NCBI GenBank assembly: GCA_016937345.1
Contig: JAFGWE010000017.1
Coordinates: 61,672-125,671 of the forward strand
Length of the DNA stretch: 64,000 nt
DNA from: Methanomicrobiaceae archaeon
Lineage (GTDB): Archaea > Halobacteriota > Methanomicrobia > Methanomicrobiales > Methanomicrobiaceae
Reading direction: 5' to 3'
Shown here: positions 43,799 through 52,150 of the stretch, piece by piece
Numbering within the stretch: position 1 is the stretch's first letter
How the letters are laid out: each line of letters opens with the position of its first letter
Made by a program: the position numbers and the translations under genes
The notes under the pieces: generated by a model
What the model saw: only the letters and a program-made list of their open reading frames with translations
Databases searched by the model: none
Told to the model about the DNA's origin: nothing

Positions 43799-44707
43799 TT
43801 ATTCCGTTAATTTAAGATTCATACCGGCTGCAGTTTTTTTAACATCTGAAAGTTCTGCATCCGGATTATTTTTTATATACCGCACAATTTTTGGATAATG
43901 GTTGAGAAGACATCTTTTGCACGACCAGACCTTTTTTTCAGATGATGTGAGAATCCATTCGCCAAGGTTTTCATCGCTGCACGGGTAAAAAGGGCAGTAG
44001 CAGAGATCGCATCTCTGTCCTTTAAAATGGCACGGATAATATTTGCACCCTTCTTTTTGCCACAGGTTCATCTTTACTCCGTCCCTTGTGCTGAAAATGA
44101 AAAATGACGGTTCATTTACAGGGATGATATCCTCATGGCGCTTAATTGCCTCAGGTACCCCGTTTTTCACACAGGTGTAAACCATACTTCCGCAATCGGT
44201 AAGTGTTCCTGCATATTCGTGCACAAAAGCGTCCGGTTTTTTTGGGATGTCATATAAAACTGCAACCTCATCGGTTGTTGTCCCTGTAAAGTCATATCCC
44301 ATTGAAAAAAGAGCGTCTGACTTTGCCTCGGTCGCTGTAATAATCATCTCTAAAAGTGCGCCGTCAGAGAGGGCCTCTCTTGAATGAATGATTATATTGA
44401 TAGTATTCGGCCCCTTTGGATTTGGGTTTGAGACGCCTGCGGTTATAAAAACTGTAATGTAGTCATACGAAAATACACAGAGATTTTTCATTTCAACCGC
44501 TGTAAGCAGTCCGAAAAAATCATCTTCATATCCGTTTTCCTCAATTATAGTTTTAAGATATAAATCAGGACTTAAATGATTAAAATCACGCGGGACAGTG
44601 TGGTTTATTACAGTGGATATCTCGGAGATTCCGCCTTTGATACCTGTACTTGCAGCTTTAAAACGTCCCCTTATAAAAAGAGTATTTTTGCGGATGGTAT
44701 ATCTCAT
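43799..44707 (-). CDS. cbiZ: Adenosylcobinamide amidohydrolase CbiZ with Cys-rich C-terminal domain
   Basis: CbiZ cleaves adenosylcobinamide so that the corrinoid can be re-used in coenzyme B12 synthesis (salvage). From ATG 44707 the product has 302 residues. Residues about 20-210 match CbiZ: FKAASTGIKGGISEISTVIN, then FGLLTAVEMKNLC, VFITAGVSNPNP and DALFSMGYDFTGTTTDEVAV. The C-terminal part holds a Cys-rich small domain (CKYYPCHFKGQRCDLCYCPF, later SCKRCLLNHYPKI). An ATG at 44761 would extend it by 18 residues, but ATG 44707 overlaps the stop of the upstream gene (ATGA), the usual sign of coupling. Confidence 0.88.
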   Translation of the reverse strand: MRYTIRKNTLFIRGRFKAASTGIKGGISEISTVINHTVPRDFNHLSPDLYLKTIIEENGYEDDFFGLLTAVEMKNLCVFSYDYITVFITAGVSNPNPKGPNTINIIIHSREALSDGALLEMIITATEAKSDALFSMGYDFTGTTTDEVAVLYDIPKKPDAFVHEYAGTLTDCGSMVYTCVKNGVPEAIKRHEDIIPVNEPSFFIFSTRDGVKMNLWQKEGCKYYPCHFKGQRCDLCYCPFYPCSDENLGEWILTSSEKKVWSCKRCLLNHYPKIVRYIKNNPDAELSDVKKTAAGMNLKLTE

Positions 44708-45066
44708 GCTACGTTGTAGTGTGCACGATCTTTTAGTTCCTGCTGTTTGCCCTGGTTCCATCCGGCAACGTCGGCAAGATAACCGGTAACCCTTGAGACC
44801 TGTGAAACATCGTGTGAGCCACAGTCCGGGCAGATCGGCTGGCCGCAGAGAGGACAGTATTCAATTTTCTCTATGATACTGTGGCTGCAGTTGCAGTGGT
44901 CAAGCGGACACATAATCTCAAGTTTTATCTCACCGCAGCAGGGGCAGGGAGTTTCCTCAACCACATGATTGCATGTGTGACACTTGTAGCGTCTTTCTTC
45001 AACAGGAATTTCATCAAGTGATTTATATTTTTTTGCAAGCTCAAGCTGCTTTGCGGACCATATCAT
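44704..45066 (-). CDS. Stand-alone C-terminal (zinc and glycyl-radical) domain of class III ribonucleotide reductase
   Basis: The 120-residue product corresponds only to the end of NrdD. It has two CxxC knuckles (CHTC, CPCC), a further Cys/His-rich part (MCPLDHCNCSHS), the zinc site YCPLCGQPICPDCGSHDVSQ and the glycyl-radical loop RVTGYLADVAGWNQGKQQEL. A normal NrdD is about 700 residues and carries this domain at its end. Here a full-length catalytic part is not adjacent. It could complement a damaged or split enzyme, like YfiD does for pyruvate formate-lyase. cbiZ is translated from its last bases. Confidence 0.8.
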   Translation of the reverse strand: MIWSAKQLELAKKYKSLDEIPVEERRYKCHTCNHVVEETPCPCCGEIKLEIMCPLDHCNCSHSIIEKIEYCPLCGQPICPDCGSHDVSQVSRVTGYLADVAGWNQGKQQELKDRAHYNVA

Positions 45067-45212
45067 GCATTAAAATCTTCTGCAGATGAATTAAATGTTT
45101 GTATCGGCCCTAAAAACATCAGGGGAGTTAAATATATAGAATTTTTATGCTGCTTTCCTGCCGGGCAGTCTGAGGGATACTTTTTTTGCCTATATTAAAA
45201 AAAGTATGCAGG

Positions 45213-45488
45213 ATGGCAAAGAATACCTCCTGTGAGGGTTTGGATGAGGACATGTCAGGAATTGTATTTGATGGAAAAAAGTATGATATTCCCGGAATGG
45301 ACATGATTTTTTATTCAGTCTATAAAAAAGGCGTCTCCTCACGCGATAAATTAAAGGATGAGCTGCTGCTTGCACTTAAAAAAGCCGGTACAGATGTGCC
45401 GGAAGGAAAGGAAGATGATTTCGGATACGCTCTTGTAAAAAAGTACAAAATGACTATGGAAAGGGGCAGTTCAATGGACTTCTACTAA
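45213..45488 (+). CDS. Uncharacterised 91-residue protein
   Basis: The product has no signal peptide or membrane helix. It contains MSGIVFDGKKYDIPGMDMIF, then YSVYKKGVSSRDKLKDELLL, and ends SSMDFY. I do not recognise a family. ATG 45213 follows GCAGG closely; a TTG at 45186 would add nine residues. It stands opposite the NrdD-like gene, separated by about 150 bases. Confidence 0.6.
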   Translation: MAKNTSCEGLDEDMSGIVFDGKKYDIPGMDMIFYSVYKKGVSSRDKLKDELLLALKKAGTDVPEGKEDDFGYALVKKYKMTMERGSSMDFY

Positions 45489-45579
45489 TTTTTAAAAAAT
45501 TAACGCCTGAATTTTTGGGGAATCACTGACTGTTTACCGGCCGGAATTTCGGATTTTGATTTGTTTTTTTAAAATTATT

Positions 45580-45650
45580 TATAGGATTCGCCTCAGGCGA
45601 CTCATAGGGTTCATCACTACTCCTTTTTTTTAAAAAAGGGAGCATTCATC
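45580..45650. terminator. Hairpins in the gap before pyrF end
   Basis: Two inverted repeats occur here: gattcgcctcaggcgactc, and ctcc followed by T and A runs and gggag. They lie between the convergent 3' ends of the 91-residue ORF and pyrF, where a terminator is expected. The second has a T/A stem of at least ten pairs. Confidence 0.35.
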
Positions 45651-45667
45651 AGAAACGGGTCTGCTCA

Positions 45668-46303
45668 TCATCGGCGAACGAAAGAATATTTTTCAGCTTC
45701 TTTTGCAGGGTTTTCTGCCGTATAAATGGAGCGGCCCACAATCATTCCGTCAATTAAGGGTGCTATTTCGTGAGCATCTCCGCCCTGTGCACCGACTCCG
45801 GGAGAGAGAATCTTTTTTCTTCCGACTATCTCCCTTAGTGCCTTTACACGTTCAGGTCTTGTTGCAGGTGCAATAATTCCGTCTGCACCACATCTGACTG
45901 CCATATGTGCAAGTCTGTCTGCAATATCGCCTGATAAAAATTCCAGCGCTCCGGGATGGCTCATCTCGGCGACAACATAGCACTCTCCCCCGGCATCATC
46001 TGCGGCATCAACACAGGCTGAAAGCGAATCACTGCCTGTAAATCCCTGAACTATTATGCCGCTAAATCCGGCTTCAAATACGTGCTCTGCTATCAGGCGG
46101 TTTGTATTTGGAATATCTGCCACTTTGAAGTCAGCGATTAACGGAAGGCCCAAACCCGAAAGTTCCCTTGCTATTGAGAGTCCTGTGCCTAAAACAAGCG
46201 GATATCCGATCTTTATGGCGTCAAGATACGGGGATGTCTCCTCGGCAATCTCAAGTGCCTCTTCTCTTGTAAGAACATCAAGGGCAAGAATAAGGTCTGT
46301 CAT
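45668..46303 (-). CDS. pyrF: Orotidine 5'-phosphate decarboxylase
   Basis: PyrF makes UMP, the last step of pyrimidine synthesis. The product has 211 residues, typical for archaea. The TIM-barrel motifs are intact: [31 protein letters not shown], the catalytic [15 protein letters not shown], and the phosphate grip with [16 protein letters not shown] and [17 protein letters not shown]. It begins directly after the stop of the deoxyhypusine synthase gene (TAAATG), so the two genes form one operon. Confidence 0.96.
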   Translation of the reverse strand: MTDLILALDVLTREEALEIAEETSPYLDAIKIGYPLVLGTGLSIARELSGLGLPLIADFKVADIPNTNRLIAEHVFEAGFSGIIVQGFTGSDSLSACVDAADDAGGECYVVAEMSHPGALEFLSGDIADRLAHMAVRCGADGIIAPATRPERVKALREIVGRKKILSPGVGAQGGDAHEIAPLIDGMIVGRSIYTAENPAKEAEKYSFVRR

Positions 46304-47245
46304 TTAATCCTCAAGCCTCTCAAGAACTGCTGCAACTATAAGCGGCATATTTATTGTGGCATCGCCGTATACGGTCTGTGATGTAGCCTCTTCTGTAATT
46401 TTTCCCCATGATTTTGCCTCCTCAAGGGTTGCGCCTGACAGCCCCCCGAGGTCAGGTCTGTCACCTGTTAGCTGGACTGCATAATCAAAGCCTTTCGGTG
46501 TCATGAGCATGCTCTGGAATATGTAATTTTTAGGGACTCCGCCGCCGACAAGCATCGCGCCTGCTCTCTTTGCGTTAAAACACGCATCTATTAATTTTGA
46601 CATGTCGGCGAAGGCATCGATTGTGACTCCGCCTGTCTGGTTAAACAGCCAGTACTGAAGACCTATCATTGAGTCCTGTATGGCAGGACAGTAGACCGGA
46701 ATATTCTTTTTTGCCGCCTCTGCAAGTATTCCTGAGTCCAGGTTCTCCCCTATGAATCGTGTTAATTCCTGAATTGAATATTTTTTTCCCCTCTCAAGCT
46801 TTCCAAAGGTATCCTGAAGAAACTCTTCAAACTTAACAAAAGCATCATTTGGGAGAAATACGTCGTATATTCTGTTAATTTCCTCTTCATGGAGAAGATT
46901 ATCATCACAGATTTCCGTTCCGTGATAGTGTCTGCATCCTATTGCCTCTATTGTATCGTGTGTTAAATTGGCACCGGTTGAGACGAGTACATCAATGTGT
47001 CCATCTTTTATGAGGTCTGATACAATGCCACCCATTCCCCCGGGGACCATTGCGCCTGCCAGTCCGAAGAATTTGACCGCATCATTATCGCGGAGCATCT
47101 TTTCGTAGATGTTTACTGCATGCCACAGTGAACCTGCATTGTATGCACGCGATTTTCCAAATTCTTCTACAAGTTCGTTTACAGTCATCCCCGGTCGCAC
47201 CTTTGCCTGTATTACAGGTGTACCGCATATATTTTCGTTGTTCAT
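46304..47245 (-). CDS. dys: Deoxyhypusine synthase
   Basis: The enzyme transfers an aminobutyl group from spermidine to a lysine of aIF5A, the first step of hypusine formation. The 313-residue product shows the family pattern: VNIYEKMLRDNDAVKFFGLA, GGMGGIVSDLIKDGHIDVLV with VSTGANLTHDTIEAIG, and MLVGGGVPKNYIFQSML, where the Lys is the catalytic residue, followed by TGDRPDLGGLSGATLEEAKS. It is upstream of pyrF in one operon. The ATG at 47245 lies after a TATA-like region at about 47270-47290. Confidence 0.96.
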   Translation of the reverse strand: MNNENICGTPVIQAKVRPGMTVNELVEEFGKSRAYNAGSLWHAVNIYEKMLRDNDAVKFFGLAGAMVPGGMGGIVSDLIKDGHIDVLVSTGANLTHDTIEAIGCRHYHGTEICDDNLLHEEEINRIYDVFLPNDAFVKFEEFLQDTFGKLERGKKYSIQELTRFIGENLDSGILAEAAKKNIPVYCPAIQDSMIGLQYWLFNQTGGVTIDAFADMSKLIDACFNAKRAGAMLVGGGVPKNYIFQSMLMTPKGFDYAVQLTGDRPDLGGLSGATLEEAKSWGKITEEATSQTVYGDATINMPLIVAAVLERLED

Positions 47246-47433
47246 AATCGGAAAACAAGCCTCACTTTATTGCTTTATAATATTTGTCCTTATAGGCGAT
47301 AAGTGTTAAAGAAAGATAGCAGCTGATATTCAGATAAAATCTTTTTTGCATTGTGGTCTTAAATCACGAATTCAGGCTTAAAAGGTTTTTCATAAGATTA
47401 AAATGGGTTTGAGTTGTATCAGGTGTTAGTCAG

Positions 47434-47982
47434 ATGGATAGGAGATACACTGATCATGCAGAGATGATGCGGGCCAGGAGAGAGAGAAGAACTGAGGAGA
47501 ACTTTGAGAAGTATCTGGAGCAGTTAAAAGACCCGGGAATACCATATCGGGTTAAGGCAGCAGAGATTCTTGGTGAATTTGGGGATCTGCGTGCAGTTCC
47601 GCATCTTCTTGAATGCGTAAAGAATGAGACTGACTCCGGTGTTCTGTACGTTTGTGTATGTTCGCTTGGAAAACTCGGTGACAGCTGCGCGGTTATGCCT
47701 CTGATTCTTCTCTTAAAACATGACGACAGGTGGGTAAGACGCGGGGCGGCAAAGTCTCTTGGAATGATCGGAAAGCGGGATGCAATACCTCATATACTGC
47801 CGATGCTTGGCGATTTGAGTCCGAAAATACGGGCATCGGCAGCAGAAGCGCTTGGAATGATGAGCTACTGGGATGTTGTTGATGATATAATTCCTCTTCT
47901 GGATGATGAGGATACTGAAGTCCGGACTGCTGCAAAAAAGGCTGTAAGAATGCTTGGAAGAGGCGACCTTGCGGATCAATAA
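47434..47982 (+). CDS. HEAT-repeat protein
   Basis: The 182-residue product carries four or five HEAT-like repeats of about 31 residues, as in PBS-lyase-type HEAT proteins. Examples are RVKAAEILGEFGDLRAVPHL, then LYVCVCSLGKLGDSCAVMPL, RGAAKSLGMIGKRDAIPHIL and RASAAEALGMMSYWDVVDDI. They form a helical scaffold for binding another protein. No enzyme domain is present. A charged N-terminal helix (HAEMMRARRERRTEENFEKY) precedes the repeats. It is convergent with the acetate-type transporter gene, three bases apart. Confidence 0.9.
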   Translation: MDRRYTDHAEMMRARRERRTEENFEKYLEQLKDPGIPYRVKAAEILGEFGDLRAVPHLLECVKNETDSGVLYVCVCSLGKLGDSCAVMPLILLLKHDDRWVRRGAAKSLGMIGKRDAIPHILPMLGDLSPKIRASAAEALGMMSYWDVVDDIIPLLDDEDTEVRTAAKKAVRMLGRGDLADQ

Positions 47983-47985
47983 GGA

Positions 47986-48588
47986 TTATAGGGGAAGTTT
48001 TTCTGCCCCGTAAACTTCGTTTAATACCTGTGCAAGTCCGGCGTATATTGCGGAGAGGCCACAGATTATACCCTCATATCCTGCTATTTTTGTAATAAGT
48101 GCACTACCTGTGAAATCTCCCAGAGCCAGCAGGAAGAACAGGATTGCAAGTGTTGCAAATACAAACTGAAGCGCTCTGTTTAGCTTTAATGTGGCAGCAA
48201 ACATAACGGCTGTAAACAGTCCCCACATGAAGAGATATGAGGCCATCTCAAGGCTTCCTGAAGCCTGTGCAAGTCCGAGTCCCGGAAGTATGAGCAGGGC
48301 CACAAGACTTAGCCAGAAAAATCCGTATGAACAGAAGGCTGTCGTTCCAAATGTATTCTTCTTCTTCCATTCCATAATTCCGGCAACTACCTGTGCAAGA
48401 CCTCCGTAAAATATGCCCATTGCCATTATCATACTGCCCAGGCCAAAGTATCCTGCATTGTGCAGGTTTAGGAGGACTGTTGTCATACCAAATGCCAGAA
48501 GGCCTAATGGGGCGGGATTTGCTGTTCCGTCTATTATAAACAGATTGTTGCGGTCTTTGTTTCTTTCGTTGTCAGGTATTTCAATCAC
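47986..48588 (-). CDS. Acetate uptake transporter family protein (GPR1/FUN34/YaaH)
   Basis: The product has 200 residues and six membrane helices. The family signature [20 protein letters not shown] near the N-terminus is clear, and [20 protein letters not shown] and later [20 protein letters not shown] are also typical. Relatives transport acetate and related short acids with protons. In a methanogen this would serve carbon assimilation, since many of this order need acetate as a carbon source. The strand opposes the HEAT-repeat gene. Confidence 0.92.
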   Translation of the reverse strand: MIEIPDNERNKDRNNLFIIDGTANPAPLGLLAFGMTTVLLNLHNAGYFGLGSMIMAMGIFYGGLAQVVAGIMEWKKKNTFGTTAFCSYGFFWLSLVALLILPGLGLAQASGSLEMASYLFMWGLFTAVMFAATLKLNRALQFVFATLAILFFLLALGDFTGSALITKIAGYEGIICGLSAIYAGLAQVLNEVYGAEKLPL

Positions 48589-48700
48589 CTTTCTCTATAA
48601 TTATAATGATTAATCATTATAATTAGTTTTTGATTGGAGATTTGGCTGCATGAAAATAAAAAACCCAGAAAAATTAGTTAAAAATCAAAAACAGGGAAAA

Positions 48701-48772
48701 TGGGCCTGATGCGATTCGAACGCATGACCGCCCGGTTATGAGCCGGGCGCTCCACCACTAAGCTACAGGCCC
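48701..48772 (-). tRNA. tRNA with CAT anticodon (probably Ile2, otherwise elongator Met)
   Basis: A perfect cloverleaf is seen on the minus strand. The acceptor stem GGGCCTG pairs with CAGGCCC, followed by discriminator A. The anticodon stem CCCGG/CCGGG encloses the loop CTCATAA (anticodon CAT), and the T arm is ATGCG-TTCGAAT-CGCAT. A GGGCC start is usual for archaeal tRNA-Ile, whereas elongator Met usually begins GCCGGG. I therefore favour tRNA-Ile2, whose C34 is modified to agmatidine to read AUA codons. CCA is not encoded. Confidence 0.9.
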
Positions 48773-48918
48773 GCAATTTTAAATAAGGCGTCAACCGGCT
48801 GTCAGAACCATACAGGACTCAATGGGGGGCATTTGATCCATGTGTGATTTATGACAGACCGGTTGTGCACATTTAATTTCGTTGATAGCGGTTATATAGA
48901 TTTTGAGTCGATGCCCGT

Positions 48919-49605
48919 CTATTGAATATTTTCATCAGGATTTTGTGTGCCATTTTCTTTTTTTAATTCTGATTCTGGCATATTCCCGCTATTTTTTCTT
49001 TTTAGTCTCAGATTGCCTGCAAAAATCTCTGCGACCTCTGTTATTGTGAATTTTCGCATGTAAAGGTTTCCTGTTCCTGCAACAATCAAAGCTCCCAAGA
49101 AGACAAATATCATATCAAGCATTGAATCGGTATTTCCATGCTGCATATTTCCGCCGAGGAATGTATCAACCAGAAATTCAATAATTTCCCAGAATGCGCC
49201 GAATGCCATTGTAATCATAATTATCATAAAGACAATCATCGGACGGTTAAAATTCATCTCAGTGTACCTGTCCATTAAAAGTACAACTGTAAATCCGAGC
49301 AGTGCCACAGTCGAGCCTGAAACGAGGTGTGCGACCTTGTCATAATAAGGGGAGAATACCAGATACCATCCAAAATATTCTCCTGCAAGGTGAAGATACA
49401 AAGAGAGAACTATAAGGAGTGTCAGCCCCCAGGGGATTGTCATATTTATCCTTCTTTCAACAATCATTGGGAGAAATGTAAGGAAAATGGCAATAGCACC
49501 CCATATTGCAAAGACATAATATCCGGTAATAAAACTTGATACTATTATAGAAGCAATCATCAGCTGCAAAAAATATGTAAGCAGAACGCCGATTTTAAAC
49601 TTCAT
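48919..49605 (-). CDS. DUF2238 (YjdF-like) membrane protein
   Basis: The product has 228 residues with six membrane helices and a polar C-terminal tail of about 40 residues. Conserved segments are YYDKVAHLVSGSTVALLGF, FGAFWEIIEFLVD and NTDSMLDMIFVFLGALIV, which carry the Asp, His and Glu residues of the DUF2238 family. The function of the family is not known. It stands opposite the IMPACT-family gene, with 59 bases between the two start codons. Confidence 0.8.
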   Translation of the reverse strand: MKFKIGVLLTYFLQLMIASIIVSSFITGYYVFAIWGAIAIFLTFLPMIVERRINMTIPWGLTLLIVLSLYLHLAGEYFGWYLVFSPYYDKVAHLVSGSTVALLGFTVVLLMDRYTEMNFNRPMIVFMIIMITMAFGAFWEIIEFLVDTFLGGNMQHGNTDSMLDMIFVFLGALIVAGTGNLYMRKFTITEVAEIFAGNLRLKRKNSGNMPESELKKENGTQNPDENIQ

Positions 49606-49664
49606 TTTAAATCCTTAATTAGTTGAAAACTTTTTTTGCCGGAAGGGATATAGTTTGTGCATAT

Positions 49665-50054
49665 ATGCAGGAGCTTTCGGCGATAAAATATGAGGAGAAA
49701 AAATCCCGTTTCTTTGCACACCTGTATTTTATTGAATCTCCGCAGGATTTTTCTGATATTTTGGAGAGCCACAAAAAAATGTACAAAAAAGCTGCCCATC
49801 ACTGTTCTGCGCTGAATATTGTCTCTTCTAAAGGAGAGGTAATACAGGAATTTAAAAACGACAGGGAGGTTGGAAATCCGGGAAGAATACTTTGCAGTCT
49901 TCTTGAGAATAATGGATTAAACAGCCATGTTATTGTTGTTTCAAGGCTGTTTGGTGGAATAAAACTGGGGCCTTCCGGTGTTACAAGGGCTTTTAGGGAT
50001 GCAGGGGATGCGGCAGTATCCCATTATCTTGAAAAAAAGACTATGCAGGATTAA
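49665..50054 (+). CDS. IMPACT/YigZ family protein
   Basis: From ATG 49665 the product has 129 residues. It contains the N-terminal IMPACT (UPF0029) domain: KKSRFFAHLYFIESPQDFSD, HHCSALNIVSS, EVGNPGRILCSLLENNGLNS and VIVVSRLFGGIKLGPSGVTR with AF at the end. Members have an RNA-binding-like fold, and eukaryotic IMPACT regulates translation. The second domain of longer bacterial YigZ proteins is missing. A TTG at 49623 would extend the start by 14 residues, which is less likely. Confidence 0.88.
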   Translation: MQELSAIKYEEKKSRFFAHLYFIESPQDFSDILESHKKMYKKAAHHCSALNIVSSKGEVIQEFKNDREVGNPGRILCSLLENNGLNSHVIVVSRLFGGIKLGPSGVTRAFRDAGDAAVSHYLEKKTMQD

Positions 50055-50680
50055 AAAATCTTTTTTTCAAAAACCGCGTTGACTTCAGCCCTCGGATACT
50101 TTTTTCCCCTAATCAGCATTGGCCATTTATCTGTTCTGATATATACAGGAGACATCCCTGAAAAAAGCTCTTTTGTCTCATCCTCTGAAAAAAAATGAGT
50201 CATTATTCCGTTTTTTTTAAGAAATGTGCCGGGTTCTGTCTCCTCGCCTGTTCCAAACCGCATATCTGATCTCTCAAATTCTGAGAAGAAGAGTATACCG
50301 CCAGTCTTGAGCACCCTTGTCAGTTCGGCTGCGATATCATATCTTTTCTTTTCTTTTGAATGTCCGGTAATATGCCTGGCCAAAACGGCATCAAATGTAT
50401 TCTTTTTAAAGGGGAGATCTGATGCGTCTGATACGAAAACCTCGGCAGATGTGTTCTTCAAAGTATTTTTTTTGCAGAGTTTTAATGCGGTCTTTGAAAA
50501 ATCAAAACCATATATATTCCAGCCTCTGGCTCCCATTGCACTAATTGTTTTTCCGTTTCCGCATCCTGCTTCTAAAACCAGGGAACCGGGGGGAAGTTCT
50601 GGCAGGCTGTTTATGCTCCCTGCCCAGATGTCTCCGCATTTTTTATAATGCTCCTCCCAGAAAGATGGTTTTTCATTCAT
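50051..50680 (-). CDS. Class I SAM-dependent methyltransferase
   Basis: The product has 209 residues and a Rossmann-type methyltransferase fold. Motif I is LVLEAGCGNGKTISAMGARG, followed by IYGFDFSKTALKLCKK (motif II region) and FDAVLARHITGHS (motif IV region). RVLKTGGILFFSEFERSD corresponds to the post-IV strand. The substrate is not predictable. It overlaps the IMPACT gene by four bases at its 3' end (convergent), and its upstream neighbour on the same strand is the 137-residue unknown protein. Confidence 0.88.
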   Translation of the reverse strand: MNEKPSFWEEHYKKCGDIWAGSINSLPELPPGSLVLEAGCGNGKTISAMGARGWNIYGFDFSKTALKLCKKNTLKNTSAEVFVSDASDLPFKKNTFDAVLARHITGHSKEKKRYDIAAELTRVLKTGGILFFSEFERSDMRFGTGEETEPGTFLKKNGIMTHFFSEDETKELFSGMSPVYIRTDKWPMLIRGKKYPRAEVNAVFEKKIF

Positions 50681-50751
50681 AACGGTTTTTAACTATATGT
50701 ATTCAGGCGGGATTTACTTTATCCGGAAAAAAAGCGGGGGGCAGATTTTTT

Positions 50752-51165
50752 TTAAACAGTAACCCATGGGGATATTGCCGACTGATATGATGCCCGGCTT
50801 ATCGGATATAGTGATTCTATCTCTGATACTGACGAGTATGAACAGTATCCTGAGAGAATATTTTTGAGAGCTGCAACTGACACTGTATATTTGCTTCCAT
50901 TGTCAAGCAGAATATTAACAGCTCTTTTTGAGCGTGAAAGTGATATTCTTCCTGCCCCCGCATCCAGGTGCCTGCCCCAGTTCTGTTTAACATGCCATAT
51001 TATTCCGGTTTCTCCTGTGTAAAGGGTTCTTCTGAGGTCACGAACAATTATAGCAAATATTTTTCCTGCAATACAGACCTCCATAATCTGGTGAACAGAG
51101 CCGTCTGCATCCTTTGCCGGATAGCCTGTTTTCTGAATATAACCTGCTCGGATAATTTCTGCCAC
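50752..51165 (-). CDS. Uncharacterised 137-residue protein
   Basis: No family is recognised. The sequence is beta-rich with the segments VCIAGKIFAIIVRDLRRTLY, RISLSRSKRAVNILLDNGSK and TVSVAALKNILSGY. It has no signal peptide or membrane helix. The start ATG at 51165 follows GGGAGG closely. It lies about 70 bases before the methyltransferase on the same strand. It could be a small OB- or SH3-like protein, but this is only a guess from the strand pattern. Confidence 0.6.
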   Translation of the reverse strand: MAEIIRAGYIQKTGYPAKDADGSVHQIMEVCIAGKIFAIIVRDLRRTLYTGETGIIWHVKQNWGRHLDAGAGRISLSRSKRAVNILLDNGSKYTVSVAALKNILSGYCSYSSVSEIESLYPISRASYQSAISPWVTV

Positions 51166-51376
51166 CTCCCGGTTTTCTGATTAGAGATTAACGGGAGGTA
51201 TATATGCTGTCTCGCCGTGCGCGGTGTGAAAGTGAAACCGGAAATATCAAAAAAAGGCTTAAAAGAATTCACCGACTTCTTTTTAGACTAATAAACTCGT
51301 CTGCATCCGGTTGAAAAATCTTTTCCTTCTGTTAATGGCTATAATTCAAGTACTACCTCTAATAAATCATTTCTGT

Positions 51377-51997
51377 ATGAGCGGGTGTGAAAATCCGGAT
51401 GTCAGGAGTAACATGCGGATGATGACAGATGAGATCTCCTCTCTTATTGATAAGATGTCAGATGAGAGGATTGGGGAGTTCCTATCTGAGATTTTAAAGG
51501 AAAGGAGGATATATGTTGCAGGTGCGGGTCGTTCCGGGCTTATAGGGAGAGCCTTTGCAATGCGGCTTATGCACATAGGTCTTGACAGTTATGTTGTCGG
51601 GGAGACAGTAACGCCGGCTATGCGAAATGACGATCTTGTAGTAATTTTTTCAGGTTCGGGAGAGACCAATTCGGTTGTTGATATTGCAGAGACAGCTAAA
51701 TCACTCGGCGGATTTTTGTGCCTTATAACTTCCCGGAAAGAGTCAAGAATTGCAGATCTGGCAGACTGCGTTGTTCTGCTGCCCTCAAAACCTCCGAATG
51801 ACACGGAATGGCCGAATACTTTTGAAATAAGGCAGATAACCGGAGGTTACAAGTCTCTTTCCCTTCCTCTTGCACCAATAGGAACACTTTTTGAAACTTC
51901 GGCAATGATATTTTCTGATGCAGTAATTGCGGCGGTAATGGAGATAAGGCACTGTGGAATTGAGGATGTAATGCAGAGGCTCTCAAATATCCAGTAA
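51377..51997 (+). CDS. hxlB: 6-phospho-3-hexuloisomerase
   Basis: The enzyme interconverts hexulose-6-phosphate and fructose-6-phosphate. In archaea it serves ribulose-monophosphate chemistry in reverse to make ribulose-5-phosphate for nucleotides. From ATG 51377 the product has 206 residues. The SIS domain shows IYVAGAGRSGLIGRAFAMRL, then VVIFSGSGETNSVVDIAETA with the sugar-phosphate loop, and LPLAPIGTLFETSAMIFSD. An in-frame start at 51311 would add 22 hydrophobic residues, which I judge spurious. The partner synthase is not in this window. Confidence 0.92.
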   Translation: MSGCENPDVRSNMRMMTDEISSLIDKMSDERIGEFLSEILKERRIYVAGAGRSGLIGRAFAMRLMHIGLDSYVVGETVTPAMRNDDLVVIFSGSGETNSVVDIAETAKSLGGFLCLITSRKESRIADLADCVVLLPSKPPNDTEWPNTFEIRQITGGYKSLSLPLAPIGTLFETSAMIFSDAVIAAVMEIRHCGIEDVMQRLSNIQ

Positions 51998-52150
51998 TCC
52001 TTTAAAATGATTTTAATTGCCAGAAACAAAAAATTAATATCTTTTTGTGCAGAAAGCACCCGTCTGCCCGAAAACATTTTTTTTAGAACCGGACTTTTAA
52101 AAAAAAGGGATATTACAATATTTTCGGCAGTATAAGTGAGGTCTGATGAA

